Positions 1 through 8,775 of a stretch of DNA of 64,000 bases are shown piece after piece. The stretch covers positions 13,510 to 77,509 of the forward strand of contig CALJIC010000169.1 of assembly GCA_937974195.1 (NCBI GenBank), in the 5' to 3' direction. The position numbers and the translations under genes are program-made. This DNA is from an uncultured Roseiflexaceae bacterium. GTDB taxonomy: Bacteria; Chloroflexota; Chloroflexia; Chloroflexales; Roseiflexaceae. A model generated the notes under the pieces. The model searched no databases. It had not been told where the DNA came from and saw only the letters and a list, made by a program, of their open reading frames with translations. The first letter of the stretch is position 1; each line of letters opens with the position of its first letter.

Positions 1-1
1 C

Positions 2-601
2 AACGCGCACGTCTGGGCCCGCATGATGCAGCGGCTGTCCCAGGTAGCCGAGCTGCGCGCCTTCCTGCCACAACCCGGCGATGAGACGTACCAGTCGCTC
101 TGGAGGCGCTACATCGGCCAGGTGCAGGCGATCTACGACCGCAGCCGCCTGCAGGCCCACGAGCAGCAGGTTGTCGAGGCGCTGCTGAGCAGCTACAGCT
201 CGCGCCTCCCGTTCGTCCAGGGCGCGGGCCTCGTCCCCGTCCACGGCGACCCGGGGCCCGATAACCTGCTCATCAGCTCCTCGGGCGTACTCTTGGTCGA
301 TTGGGACAACTTGCATCTCTCAGAGCCGATGCGAGACGCCGCGCTGGTCGCGTGGTGGATGTACCCGCCGTCGCGCTGGCAGGAGCTCCTGCGCCCCTTT
401 CACATCGATCTGAGCGACCCATCGCACCAGGAGCGCTTCTACTTCTACATCTCGGTGTGGTCGCTGGAGGTCGCCCTGTTCTTCGCCAATCTCCAGCACC
501 GGAAGTGGAAAGAGTATTTTCTGCGCGACGCAGAGCGGGCGTGGCAGCGCAGGCCGCCGGAGCGGCTGCTGATCGACGAGGACCGCATCGCGAGAGGCTG
601 A
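2..601 (+). CDS. Aminoglycoside phosphotransferase (APH)-family kinase, 5' truncated
   Basis: The reading frame is open to the window edge, so only the C-terminal ~200 residues of a small-molecule kinase-like protein are present. The catalytic loop HGDPGPDNLL matches the family HGDxxxxN motif. The metal-binding VDWDN lies about 17 residues further on, in the usual place, and both key aspartates are intact. The substrate cannot be read from sequence, because this family phosphorylates antibiotics, choline, sugars or homoserine. The first methionine in frame is at base 23, but codons before it continue the same frame, so it is unlikely to be the true start. The next gene, an aldo/keto reductase, follows 45 bases downstream on the same strand and may be co-transcribed. 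Confidence 0.8.
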   Translation, partial: NAHVWARMMQRLSQVAELRAFLPQPGDETYQSLWRRYIGQVQAIYDRSRLQAHEQQVVEALLSSYSSRLPFVQGAGLVPVHGDPGPDNLLISSSGVLLVDWDNLHLSEPMRDAALVAWWMYPPSRWQELLRPFHIDLSDPSHQERFYFYISVWSLEVALFFANLQHRKWKEYFLRDAERAWQRRPPERLLIDEDRIARG

Positions 602-646
602 CGCGGTCGAGAACAGCCGCTCCCCCGACGAGAAAGCGAGCAAGCT

Positions 647-1630
647 ATGGAGTACACGAAGCTCGGCAACACCGGCCTGGAGGTGTCGCGGATCTGCCTC
701 GGCTGCATGGGGTTCGGGGACGCGACCCGCTGGATTCACCAGTGGGTGCTCGACGAGGAGAGCAGCCGCCCGATCATCAAGCGCGCCCTCGAGCTGGGCA
801 TCAACTTCTTCGACACCGCGAACGTCTACTCGCTCGGGGCGAGCGAGGAGATCCTCGGGCGCGCGCTGCGGGACTTCGCCAGGCGCGACGAGGTCGTGAT
901 CGCGACCAAGGTGCACGGCCGGATGCGCGAGGGGCCGAACGGCGGCGGGCTCTCGCGCAAGGCCATCCTCAGCGAGATCGACCACAGCCTGCGGCGGCTC
1001 GGCACCGACTACGTCGACCTCTACATCATCCACCGCTGGGACTACGAGACGCCGATCGAGGAGACGATGGAGGCGCTGCACGACGTCGTGCGAGCCGGCA
1101 AGGCCCGCTACATCGGCGCCTCATCCATGTGGGCCTGGCAGTTCCAGAAGGCCCTCTACGTCGCCGAGAAGCACGGCTGGACGCGCTTCGTCTCGATGCA
1201 GAACCATCTGAACCTGATCTACCGCGAGGAGGAGCGCGAGATGCTGCCGCTGTGCCGCGCGGAGGGGATCGGGGTGACCCCCTACAGCCCGCTCGCATCC
1301 GGCAGGCTGGCGCGCGCCTGGTCGAAGGAAAGCACGCCCCGCTCCGAGAGCGACCAGATCGCCAGGCGCAAGTACGACGCGACCGCCGACACCGACCGCC
1401 TCGTGGTGGAGCGGGTCGCCGAGCTCGCGGAGCAGCGCGGGGTGCTGCGCGCGCATATCGCGCTGGCCTGGCTGCTGCAGAAGCAGCCCGTCGCGGCGCC
1501 CATCATCGGCGCGACCAAGATCGCGCATCTCGAAGACGCCGTCGGCGCGCTCTCCGTCAAGCTCACCCAGGAAGAGATCGCCTACCTGGAGGAGCCCTAC
1601 GTCCCGCATCCGATCGTCGGCCACCAGTAA
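647..1630 (+). CDS. Aldo/keto reductase
   Basis: A 327-residue cytosolic NAD(P)H-dependent oxidoreductase with the (beta/alpha)8 AKR fold, full length for the family. The catalytic tetrad is visible as D56 and Y61 (FFDTANVYSLG), K88 (ATKVHGR) and H129 (YIIHRWD). The N-terminus MEYTKLGNTGLEVSRICLG is typical of the aryl-alcohol dehydrogenase-like or YajO-like branch. The C-terminal PIIGATKIAHLEDAVGAL is the usual cofactor phosphate-binding region. The start ATG follows AGAAAGCGAG, a weak Shine-Dalgarno. The physiological carbonyl substrate cannot be assigned. The gene converges on uvrA, with two strong hairpins between them. Confidence 0.9.
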   Translation: MEYTKLGNTGLEVSRICLGCMGFGDATRWIHQWVLDEESSRPIIKRALELGINFFDTANVYSLGASEEILGRALRDFARRDEVVIATKVHGRMREGPNGGGLSRKAILSEIDHSLRRLGTDYVDLYIIHRWDYETPIEETMEALHDVVRAGKARYIGASSMWAWQFQKALYVAEKHGWTRFVSMQNHLNLIYREEEREMLPLCRAEGIGVTPYSPLASGRLARAWSKESTPRSESDQIARRKYDATADTDRLVVERVAELAEQRGVLRAHIALAWLLQKQPVAAPIIGATKIAHLEDAVGALSVKLTQEEIAYLEEPYVPHPIVGHQ

Positions 1631-1640
1631 ATGGTGGTCG

Positions 1641-1710
1641 CGCTGCTCTGCGGCGACTTTGTCGCCACAGAGCAGCGGAAAAAGTCCGTGGAGGGCCTGC
1701 GGCCCTCCAC
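1641..1710 (-). terminator. Paired hairpins between AKR and uvrA; intrinsic terminator for uvrA, REP-like
   Basis: Bases 1688-1697 and 1701-1710 form a perfect 10-bp stem with a 3-base loop. Read on the minus strand it is followed by GGACTTTTTCC, so it has the form of an intrinsic terminator for uvrA. A second imperfect hairpin (1641-1677, loop TTT) lies next to it and could serve the plus-strand AKR gene. The minus-strand unit (GGAGGTGTGGAGGGCC, hairpin, GGAC, T-run) recurs near 54.73 kb and, more diverged, near 22.5 kb and 29.15 kb. Confidence 0.65.
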
Positions 1711-1777
1711 ACCTCCCAGCAGGAAGTAATCTTGGCGTGCCGGCAGCCCTCCGCGCCCGGCGGCTGCCAGGCCCAGG

Positions 1778-4771
1778 CTACTGGCCGCCGAGCACGGCCC
1801 TGAGGTATCTCCCGGTGTGCGACTCCTCCACCTGCGCCACCTGCTCCGGCGTGCCCACCGCAACCACCCGCCCGCCGGCGTCGCCGCCCTCCGGCCCCAT
1901 GTCGATGATGTAGTCGGCGGTCTTGATCACATCCAGGTTGTGCTCGATCACCAGCACCGTGTTGCCGGCGTCCACCAGCCGCTGGAGCACCTTCAGCAGC
2001 CGCTCGATATCCGCGAAGTGCAGCCCGGTGGTCGGCTCGTCCAGGATGTACAGCGTGCGCCCGGTCGAGCGCCGCGACAGCTCGGCCGCCAGCTTGATGC
2101 GCTGCGCCTCGCCGCCCGAGAGCGTGGTGGCCGGCTGCCCGATCTTGATATACCCCACGCCGACGTCGATCAGCGTCTGGAACTTCTCGCGGATGGCCGG
2201 CACGCGCTCGAAGAACTGCGCCGCCTCCTCGACCGTCAGCTCCAGCACCTCGGCGATGTTCTTGCCGCGGAAGCGGATGTCGAGCGTCTCGCGGTTGTAG
2301 CGCGCCCCGCCGCACACCTCGCAGGTCACGTACAGATCCGGCAGGAACTGCATCTCGATCTGCATCAGCCCCTCGCCGTTGCAGTGCTCGCAGCGCCCGC
2401 CGGGCACGTTGAACGAGAAGCGGCTGGCGTCGTAGCCGCGCGCCCGCGCCTCGGGCACCTGCGCGAACAGGTTGCGGATCGGGTCGAAGGCCTTGGTGTA
2501 GGTCGCCAGGTTCGAGCGCGGCGTCCGGCCGATCGGGCTCTGGTCGATCGCGATCACCTTGTCCAGATGCTCGATGCCGTAGATCGCGTCGTGGGCGCCC
2601 GGGCGCTCGCGCGCGCCGTAGAACAGCTGCGCCAGCCGGGCGTACAGCGTGTCGTTGACCAGCGTGGACTTGCCGGAGCCGCTGACGCCGGTGACGACGG
2701 TGAGCGTGCCGAGCGGGATGCTGACGTCCACGTTCTTGAGGTTGTGCTCGCGCGCGCCTCTGATCTCCAGCCGCCTGCCGCTCCCCCGGCGCCGGCTGCG
2801 CGGCACGGGGATGCGCCGCTTGCCGCTCAGGAACTGGCCGGTGATCGAGCGCGGCTCGGCGATCACGGCCTCCAGCGGGCCGCTGACGATCAGCTCGCCG
2901 CCGTGCTCCCCAGCCCCCGGCCCAATGTCCACGATCCAGTCGGCGGCGCGGATGGTGTCCTCGTCGTGCTCCACCACCAGCACGCTGTTGCCGAGGTCGC
3001 GCAGGCGCCTGAGCGTCTCCAGCAGCCGGCCGGTGTCGCGCGGGTGCAGCCCGATGCTCGGCTCGTCGAGCACGTAGAGCGCCCCGGAGAGCCCGCTGCC
3101 GATCTGCGTCGCCAGGCGGATGCGCTGCGCCTCGCCGCCCGAGAGAGTCAGCGCCGGGCGGTCGAGCGTCAGGTAGCCGAGGCCGACGTCGACCAGGAAG
3201 CTCAGGCGCGCCCGGACCTCCCTGGCGATCGGCAGCGCGATCTGCGCCTCGCGGCCCGTCAGGTCAAAGCCGCCGTCCGAAGGCGCGTCCGCGGCCGTCT
3301 CGGCCTGGGTGGCCGCGCCGCTCCCTTTCGGCCGCGTGCGCTGCACGACGGCGTCGAACAGCCGCTGCGCCCACTCCAGCGCCTCGCTGATCGGAAGCTG
3401 CGCGACCTGCGCGATGTTGCTTCCGCCCACCGTCACCGCCAGCACCTCGGGGCGCAGCCGCGCCCCGCCGCAGGCCGGGCAGGTGCGGGGCGTGAGGTAC
3501 TGCTCCAGCTGCCCCCGCTCCTCGTCGTCGGTCGCCTCGGCCAGCCGCCGGCGCAGGCTCGGGATCACCCCCTCGAACGGGGCGTTGACGGAGCGCTCCT
3601 CCCCGCGCAGGTGATAGCGCAGCGGCACCACGTCGCCGTTCGTGCCGTACAGCACGGTCGCCAGCGCGTCCGGGCTGAGGTCCCGCACCGGCGTGTCGAC
3701 CGAGAAGCCCATGTGCGCCGCGAGCGAGGCGAGCAGGTCATCGAAGTAGCGCCGCTGCGCCTTGCTCACTTTACTCCACGGCAGCACCGCGCCCTCGGCG
3801 AGCGAGAGGCTGCGGTCCGGGATGATCAGATCCGGGTCCGGCTCGCGCACCACGCCCAGGCCGTCGCAGGTCGGGCAGGCGCCGCTCGGGCTGTTGAACG
3901 AGAAGTCGCGCGGCTCGAGCGACCCGATATTGGTCGGGCCGTGCACCGGGCAGGCGTACTGCTGGGAGAAGGTCAGCTCCTCGCCGCCGACGATCTGGAC
4001 GCCCAGCATCCCGCCGCCCAGCCGCAGCGCTGTCTCGACCGAGTCGGTGATACGGACGCGGTCGGGGTGGTCGGCGCCCGTCCCGGCGTCCGCCGAGTGG
4101 CGCACCACCAGCCGGTCCACCACCACCTCGACCGTGTGCGGGCGGTACCGGTCGAGCTTGATCTCGTCGGCCAGGTCCAGCACCTCGCCGTCGACCCGGA
4201 CGCGCACAAAGCCCTGCTTGCGGGCCTCGTCGATCGCGCTCTGCGCCGACGCGTTGAGCGCCATCAGCTTCTGGCGCTCGCCGGCGCGCTCGCGGACGAG
4301 CGGCGCCAGCAGCAGGATGCGGCTGCCATCCGGCAGGCCGAGGATGGCGTCCACCATCTGCTGCACCGAGTGGCGCGTGAGCGGGCGGCCATCGATCGGG
4401 CAGTGGGGCCGGCCGACCCGCGCGTACAGCAGGCGCAGGAAGTCGTAGATCTCAGTGATCGTGCCGACGGTCGAGCGCGGGTTGCGGCTGATCCCCTTCT
4501 GGTCGATGGCGATCGCCGGCGAGAGCCCCTCGATCGCATCGACGTCCGGCTTGTCGAGCTGGCCGAGGAACTGGCGCGCGTAGACCGAGAGGCTCTCGAC
4601 GTAGCGCCGCTGCCCCTCGGCGAAGATCGTGTCGAAGGCCAGCGACGACTTGCCCGATCCGGAGAGCCCGGTGATCACCACCAGCCGGTCGCGCGGCATG
4701 GTCACGTCGATGTTCTTCAGGTTGTGCTCGCGCGCCCCGCGCACGACGATCTGGCTGCTCATCTGCGTCAA
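1778..4771 (-). CDS. uvrA: Excinuclease ABC subunit A
   Basis: A 997-residue UvrA, the damage-recognition ATPase of nucleotide excision repair that loads UvrB on DNA. Two ABC modules are visible: Walker [10 protein letters not shown] near residue 35 and GVSGSGKST in the second half, each with an LSGGEAQRI signature. The zinc module CEHCNGEG...CEVCGG is present in the second half, and another Cys pair (CPTCDG) lies in the first half. The protein is slightly longer than the usual ~940 residues. Part of the excess is a low-complexity Ala/Gly/Asp-rich insertion around residues 475-505, just before [12 protein letters not shown]. The start could also be the Met at residue 4. A separate plus-strand promoter lies upstream, so uvrA is probably monocistronic. 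Confidence 0.97.
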   Translation of the reverse strand: MTQMSSQIVVRGAREHNLKNIDVTMPRDRLVVITGLSGSGKSSLAFDTIFAEGQRRYVESLSVYARQFLGQLDKPDVDAIEGLSPAIAIDQKGISRNPRSTVGTITEIYDFLRLLYARVGRPHCPIDGRPLTRHSVQQMVDAILGLPDGSRILLLAPLVRERAGERQKLMALNASAQSAIDEARKQGFVRVRVDGEVLDLADEIKLDRYRPHTVEVVVDRLVVRHSADAGTGADHPDRVRITDSVETALRLGGGMLGVQIVGGEELTFSQQYACPVHGPTNIGSLEPRDFSFNSPSGACPTCDGLGVVREPDPDLIIPDRSLSLAEGAVLPWSKVSKAQRRYFDDLLASLAAHMGFSVDTPVRDLSPDALATVLYGTNGDVVPLRYHLRGEERSVNAPFEGVIPSLRRRLAEATDDEERGQLEQYLTPRTCPACGGARLRPEVLAVTVGGSNIAQVAQLPISEALEWAQRLFDAVVQRTRPKGSGAATQAETAADAPSDGGFDLTGREAQIALPIAREVRARLSFLVDVGLGYLTLDRPALTLSGGEAQRIRLATQIGSGLSGALYVLDEPSIGLHPRDTGRLLETLRRLRDLGNSVLVVEHDEDTIRAADWIVDIGPGAGEHGGELIVSGPLEAVIAEPRSITGQFLSGKRRIPVPRSRRRGSGRRLEIRGAREHNLKNVDVSIPLGTLTVVTGVSGSGKSTLVNDTLYARLAQLFYGARERPGAHDAIYGIEHLDKVIAIDQSPIGRTPRSNLATYTKAFDPIRNLFAQVPEARARGYDASRFSFNVPGGRCEHCNGEGLMQIEMQFLPDLYVTCEVCGGARYNRETLDIRFRGKNIAEVLELTVEEAAQFFERVPAIREKFQTLIDVGVGYIKIGQPATTLSGGEAQRIKLAAELSRRSTGRTLYILDEPTTGLHFADIERLLKVLQRLVDAGNTVLVIEHNLDVIKTADYIIDMGPEGGDAGGRVVAVGTPEQVAQVEESHTGRYLRAVLGGQ

Positions 4772-4870
4772 CTGGCTGCAGAGAGAATCACTTCACGCGC
4801 GCCGTGCCGAAGCGATCGACGCGGCGCGCGAACCAACATTGATTGTACCACGCATCGCGCGCGGCAGCTC

Positions 4871-4899
4871 TTGCATATGACGAACAGACGTGCTATAAT
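4871..4899 (+). promoter_or_regulatory. Sigma-70-type promoter, extended -10
   Basis: TTGCAT (4871-4876), a 17-base spacer and TATAAT (4894-4899), with TG one base before the -10 hexamer. It points to the gene starting at 5056 and leaves a leader of about 150 bases. Confidence 0.75.
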
Positions 4900-5055
4900 A
4901 GTGCAACCTTCCCTCCTGGCCTCCCGGCCGGGGCGGCCGTATGCCGGTGGCATACGAAGGGTGCGATATACGGACGGTACGAGTGAGTTCGGTGAGTACG
5001 AGGAGCGCCCGGCGCCACGCGACCACCCCGCGCGAGCCGGCAAGGAGGACCCCCC

Positions 5056-5757
5056 ATGGCAGCTGCACGCAAGAACACCACCGAGGATCGCACGAGCGAG
5101 CGCGTCGTTTCGCGCACCTACCGCGCCGCGATCCGCATCGGCGAGGACTTCATCACCCTCGAGGAGACGGTCACGCTGCCGATCGACGCGTCGGACGAGG
5201 AGGTGACGCAGGCGGTCGATCTCGGCTGGCGCATCTACCAGGCGCAGCGGGCGGCCATCGAGGGCCAGATCGCCAGCGTGCGCGAGAGCGCCGGCGCGCC
5301 GCAGCCGATCACCGTGCGCGACCCGGAGGCGCCCGCGAGCGATAAGCAGCGCAACTACATCGCCGCGCTCCAGGAGGACCTGTCCTGGTCGAGCGAGCAG
5401 CTGGCGGCCTACGCCCGCGAGCAGAACGTGGACCTGGTGACGATGACCAAGGGCCAGGCGAGCACGTTCATCGACGGTCTGAAGAAGCTGGCCGAGGAGC
5501 GCACCAGCTACAACGGCCAGCCGGCGCGCCAGGAGCAGCCGCAGCGCCAGGCCGATGGCGCCCCGGTGAACGACAAGCAGCTCTACGCGCTCGAGCGCCT
5601 CGCCCAGCAGCACGGGCTCGATCTCGACGCCGAGGTGCAGCGGCGCTACGGCGCCCTCCCGCACGACCTGACCGCCGCGCAGGCGTCGGCGCTGCTCCGC
5701 GAGTGGCAGCAGCGGCCGGCCCCCGGCCGCCGCCCGGTGAGCGAGTCCGCCCTGTAA
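5056..5757 (+). CDS. Unrecognised protein with two helical repeat modules, upstream of ssb
   Basis: A 233-residue soluble protein with no assigned function. An N-terminal alpha/beta segment (residues 18-75) is followed by two related ~50-residue helical modules at about 95-147 and 172-220. Each opens with (S/N)DKQ, has an aromatic residue and Leu about three positions on, and ends in a LTxxQAS..(I/L) pattern. A Gln/Arg-rich linker (155-168) separates them. As far as I recall, modules of this kind (DKQ.NYI..L...TKGQAS.FI..L) occur in phage and SSB-adjacent proteins. The start has an excellent Shine-Dalgarno (AAGGAGG) and a consensus promoter upstream, so it is probably well expressed. A terminator closes the unit before ssb. 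A role in ssDNA handling is only an inference from position. Confidence 0.75.
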   Translation: MAAARKNTTEDRTSERVVSRTYRAAIRIGEDFITLEETVTLPIDASDEEVTQAVDLGWRIYQAQRAAIEGQIASVRESAGAPQPITVRDPEAPASDKQRNYIAALQEDLSWSSEQLAAYAREQNVDLVTMTKGQASTFIDGLKKLAEERTSYNGQPARQEQPQRQADGAPVNDKQLYALERLAQQHGLDLDAEVQRRYGALPHDLTAAQASALLREWQQRPAPGRRPVSESAL

Positions 5758-5791
5758 CAACGCCGCGGCGGAACATCACCACCCTGATCTG

Positions 5792-5824
5792 AAAGGGCAT
5801 CCGCAGATGTGCGGATGCCCTTCT
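5792..5824 (+). terminator. Intrinsic terminator
   Basis: A perfect 11-bp stem (5795-5805 with 5810-5820, loop GATG) with AAA before it and TTCT after it, 34 bases past the stop codon of the two-module gene. The rest of the gap to ssb (5825-6060) holds a short GC palindrome (GCCGGC..GCCGGC) and no other feature I can support. Confidence 0.8.
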
Positions 5825-6060
5825 GTATGCCCGGCGCCCCCTGCCGGGCGGCCACCCCACAACAGGACCAGCGCACCGCGCCCCGCCGAATCTGTCGCAT
5901 AACCCGTGAGGAGCCGGCTCGGTTCAGAAAGTGACGCCGGCACGAGCGCCGGCGCGTACAAGCCGCCTACTGAACGAGATAGCAGGCGCCCAGTGACCTG
6001 CGTGCAGCCTCCGAAGGTGTCTCAGCATGTCAGCTAGGCAACAGCAAAAGGAGACCAGGC

Positions 6061-6468
6061 ATGCGGCAGATCAAGGGGACGGTGAATCGAGTCGAGCTCA
6101 TCGGCTGGACGGGGGACGCGCCGGAGCAGCGCCTGCTGGCGTCCGGCACGGTCGTGGCGAGCTTCAGCGTTGCCACGCGGCGCATCGGCCCGAAGAACGA
6201 GGCCGGCGAGTGGACCTACGAGACCGACTGGACCAACGTCGAGGCCTGGGAGCGCGTGGCGGCGCAGTGCGTCCGCTACCTCCACAAGGGCAGCCGGGTC
6301 CGCATCATCGGCACGCTGCAGACGCGCTCCTGGGAGGACAAGGAGACCGGCCAGCGGCGCTACAAGACTGTGGTGCGCGCCGAGGAGGTGCTGTTCCTGG
6401 ACGCGAAGCAGGAGGGCAACGGCGAGGTGATGGTCGCCGCCGAGGCCACCGAGGACGTGCCCTTCTAG
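6061..6468 (+). CDS. ssb: Single-stranded DNA-binding protein
   Basis: A 135-residue SSB with one OB fold covering residues 1-115. The core matches the family: TVVASFSVATRR, then TDWTNVEAWERVAAQC, then GSRVRIIGTLQTRSWEDKETGQRRYKT. The C-terminus ends in EDVPF, the acidic, Phe-terminated tip (DDIPF-like) through which bacterial SSBs recruit replication and repair partners. The linker between the OB fold and the tip is very short (about 15 residues) compared with typical SSBs of 160-180 residues. The start follows AAAAGGAGACC. It is flanked by terminators and is probably its own transcription unit. It may be an accessory paralogue rather than the main replication SSB. Confidence 0.93.
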   Translation: MRQIKGTVNRVELIGWTGDAPEQRLLASGTVVASFSVATRRIGPKNEAGEWTYETDWTNVEAWERVAAQCVRYLHKGSRVRIIGTLQTRSWEDKETGQRRYKTVVRAEEVLFLDAKQEGNGEVMVAAEATEDVPF

Positions 6469-6497
6469 GCGCTGCTCGACGTTATCCGGCAATCGCT

Positions 6498-6547
6498 CTC
6501 CCGCCACCTCTGCGTAGCTCCCACCGTAGAGGTGGCGGGAGCGTCTT
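6498..6547 (+). terminator. Intrinsic terminator of ssb
   Basis: A perfect 14-bp stem (6498-6511 with 6528-6541) with a 16-base loop, then CGTCTTTC. The remaining gap up to 6777 holds a possible TATACT -10 element at 6715-6720 with no convincing -35. Confidence 0.75.
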
Positions 6548-6777
6548 TCTGCCAGGGCTTGGACCCTGCAGGGCTCGCTCCGGCCTCATCCGGCACCCCT
6601 GGAGTGAACGTGAGGAGGGCTGCCTGCCCGGAATCCCCCGTTTCCGCCACAGAGTCGTGGCAAGATGAAAAAACTGTCATCTTCTTCAATATCACAGCAG
6701 CGCCAGAGGCGTTATATACTATGCGAAAGCCTTTCGGCGTCATCGTCTACCGTCACAACACCAAGAAAGGCACCCCA

Positions 6778-7266
6778 ATGCAGTACTGGCGTATCTTCCT
6801 CCGAGGGCTGCGCAGCTTACCCGGCGTCCTCCTCGCTGGGCTAATCCTGTGCGGGTTGTTCACTCCCACCGCCGAGGCGGCTGTCAAGGGCTGCCGCACC
6901 GATCCGATCGTTATTCTCTCGGACGGCACGATCCTGGATATCCAGGCAGCGATCGACACATCCGTCTCGAACGTGCGCGAGATCCACTACATCGTCCACG
7001 GCCCGCCCGGCGTCAAGCTCGTGGCGGCGATCAGCACACCGACGCTCGGGTTCCGGGGCAAGGAAACCTTCACCTACTACGCCGACGCGCAGCCGTACCA
7101 GTACGTGACGGACGTCGTGGTCCACACGACTGGCGAGCGGGTCAGCGTCACATCGTACACCACATTCCTCAAGGTGACGCTCCTCCGCGGACCACTGCTA
7201 TCGCTTCAGTACAAGCCGGTCCACGGCTACAGCGGAGAGACTCTGCGCACTGTGCTCACCCGGTAG
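6778..7266 (+). CDS. Secreted protein of unknown function
   Basis: A 162-residue protein with a clear Sec signal peptide: positively charged start, hydrophobic core LLAGLILCGLF, and likely cleavage after TAEAA near residue 35. The mature part is beta-rich, with one Cys at its start (KGCRTDP), and contains DGTILDIQAAIDTSVSNV, EIHYIVHGPPG and KETFTYYADA. I do not recognise the family. Two in-frame starts are possible, at 6721 and 6778. The second is preferred because AAGAAAGG lies upstream and the protein then begins directly with the signal peptide. It sits 12 bases before the membrane HD-GYP gene, so the two may be co-transcribed. Confidence 0.7.
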   Translation: MQYWRIFLRGLRSLPGVLLAGLILCGLFTPTAEAAVKGCRTDPIVILSDGTILDIQAAIDTSVSNVREIHYIVHGPPGVKLVAAISTPTLGFRGKETFTYYADAQPYQYVTDVVVHTTGERVSVTSYTTFLKVTLLRGPLLSLQYKPVHGYSGETLRTVLTR

Positions 7267-7278
7267 GGACTAGCTGCA

Positions 7279-8628
7279 ATGATGGCCCTTTTTCAGCGGC
7301 TGGCTCCGCAACCCCTGACAGCCGTGGTGGTTGGCGCGCTCGCTCTGGGCGCGCTCGCGGTTGCCGTGGCCGAAGGGCCTGGGCTCACCCTCGACGCCGC
7401 CGGCCTGCAGCACTATCTGCTCGCCGTCTTTCTCACCGCCGCCGTGGTGGCTGCGGGCCTCAGCCCGATCCACATCCGGCACAACATCAAGGTCATCCTG
7501 ACCACCGTTCCGCTCTACGCCGCGACGATGCTTCTGCCGCCCCTGGTGGCCGGCCTCACCGCCGGGGGCGGCGTACTGCTGATCGAGCTCCTGACACGAA
7601 CGCAGCGCGGGAATACCCCCAGCGACATCGCGACCGCCGCAGGGCGCTGGCTGCTGATCGCCGTGCTGAGCGCCTGGGCGGTACGCGACGCCAGCGAGGC
7701 CGGCCTGCCGATGCCCGTGATGCTGATCGGCATCGCGGCGCTCATGTTCTGCTGCGACATCGTCACCGGCGCATTCGAGATCGCGCCCATGTCGAACGAG
7801 ACGCCCTGGCGCGTCATGGGCGTCCTGGTGCGCGAAGCGAGCCTGGCCGAGGGCGTGCAGTACATGATCGGCATGCTCGCCGTGCTGGCCGCCTGGCAGC
7901 ATCCCTGGTCGCTGGCGCTCTGGGTTCTGCCGCTCTGCATCGTGTACCAGTCGTTCAAGTACGCCAAGGAGATGCACGACGGCACGGGCAAGCTGCTCGA
8001 GGGCCTGGCCGACGCCGTCGACCTGCGCGACCCCTACACCGGCGGCCACTCGCGCCGCGTCACCGAGCTGTCGAAGCACATCCTGCGCGAGATGAACATC
8101 TCCGGGCCGGAGGTCGACCTCATCCTATCGGCAGCGCGGGTGCACGACATCGGGAAGATCGGGATCCCGGATCGAATCCTCAACAAGCCGACGCAGCTCA
8201 CCCCCGAAGAAAAGCGTATCATGGACTCGCACCCCCAGCGCGGCGCGGAGCTGCTCGCACGGTACCGGGACTTCTCGCGCGGCATGGAGATCGTGCGCCA
8301 CCACCACGAGCGCTGGGACGGGAAGGGCTACCCTGATGGGCTGAGCGGGGCGGAGATACCGTTTGGCGCGCGGGTGATTGCGGTGGCCGACAGCTTCGAC
8401 GCCATGACCAGCGACCGCCCGTACCGCGCCGGTATGCCGGCCAGCGAGGCGGCGCGCATCCTTCGCGAGGGGCGCGGCAGCCAGTGGGATGCAGCCGTCG
8501 TCGATGCGTTTCTCCGCTGGCTGGAGGCGGAGCAGGCGCGGGCCGCAGCCGGCCACGACACACAGCTCGACGCCTCCCAGCCGGCCGGGTCGCACGCCGT
8601 CCAGCCACAGCCGCTGCAGGCAGGATAG
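7279..8628 (+). CDS. Membrane-bound HD-GYP domain phosphodiesterase
   Basis: A 449-residue protein with about six N-terminal membrane segments (residues 10-225) and a cytosolic HD-GYP domain (about 240-410). The domain has the HD pair in ARVHDIGKIGIPDRIL, the downstream HHHERWDGKGYPDGL and the GARVIAVADSFDAMTSDRPYR helix. All are hallmarks of active HD-GYP enzymes that hydrolyse cyclic di-GMP. The membrane half would act as a sensor, but I do not recognise the fold. The C-terminal ~35 residues are Gln/Ala-rich and probably disordered. The Shine-Dalgarno is poor, which fits translation coupled to the secreted protein just upstream. No GGDEF cyclase is encoded in the window. Confidence 0.92.
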   Translation: MMALFQRLAPQPLTAVVVGALALGALAVAVAEGPGLTLDAAGLQHYLLAVFLTAAVVAAGLSPIHIRHNIKVILTTVPLYAATMLLPPLVAGLTAGGGVLLIELLTRTQRGNTPSDIATAAGRWLLIAVLSAWAVRDASEAGLPMPVMLIGIAALMFCCDIVTGAFEIAPMSNETPWRVMGVLVREASLAEGVQYMIGMLAVLAAWQHPWSLALWVLPLCIVYQSFKYAKEMHDGTGKLLEGLADAVDLRDPYTGGHSRRVTELSKHILREMNISGPEVDLILSAARVHDIGKIGIPDRILNKPTQLTPEEKRIMDSHPQRGAELLARYRDFSRGMEIVRHHHERWDGKGYPDGLSGAEIPFGARVIAVADSFDAMTSDRPYRAGMPASEAARILREGRGSQWDAAVVDAFLRWLEAEQARAAAGHDTQLDASQPAGSHAVQPQPLQAG

Positions 8629-8775
8629 CTCCCACCCACGTGCGCTGACGATCACTCTGCGGGAAGTGCTGCGCCACAGACCCCGCACGGTTGTCGCTTC
8701 CCGCTGCTGGGCAGCGGCGAGGCAGGTGTTCGGAGAGGCGCTGCCTCCCCGTCTGGAAATCGCGGAGAGATGACC

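Noticed and set aside
1817..5206. Very long open frame on the plus strand opposite uvrA (1129 codons)
   Set aside because: It is antisense to a clear uvrA, is rich in Arg/Ala/His/Gln as expected from GC-rich shadow frames, and shows no domain.
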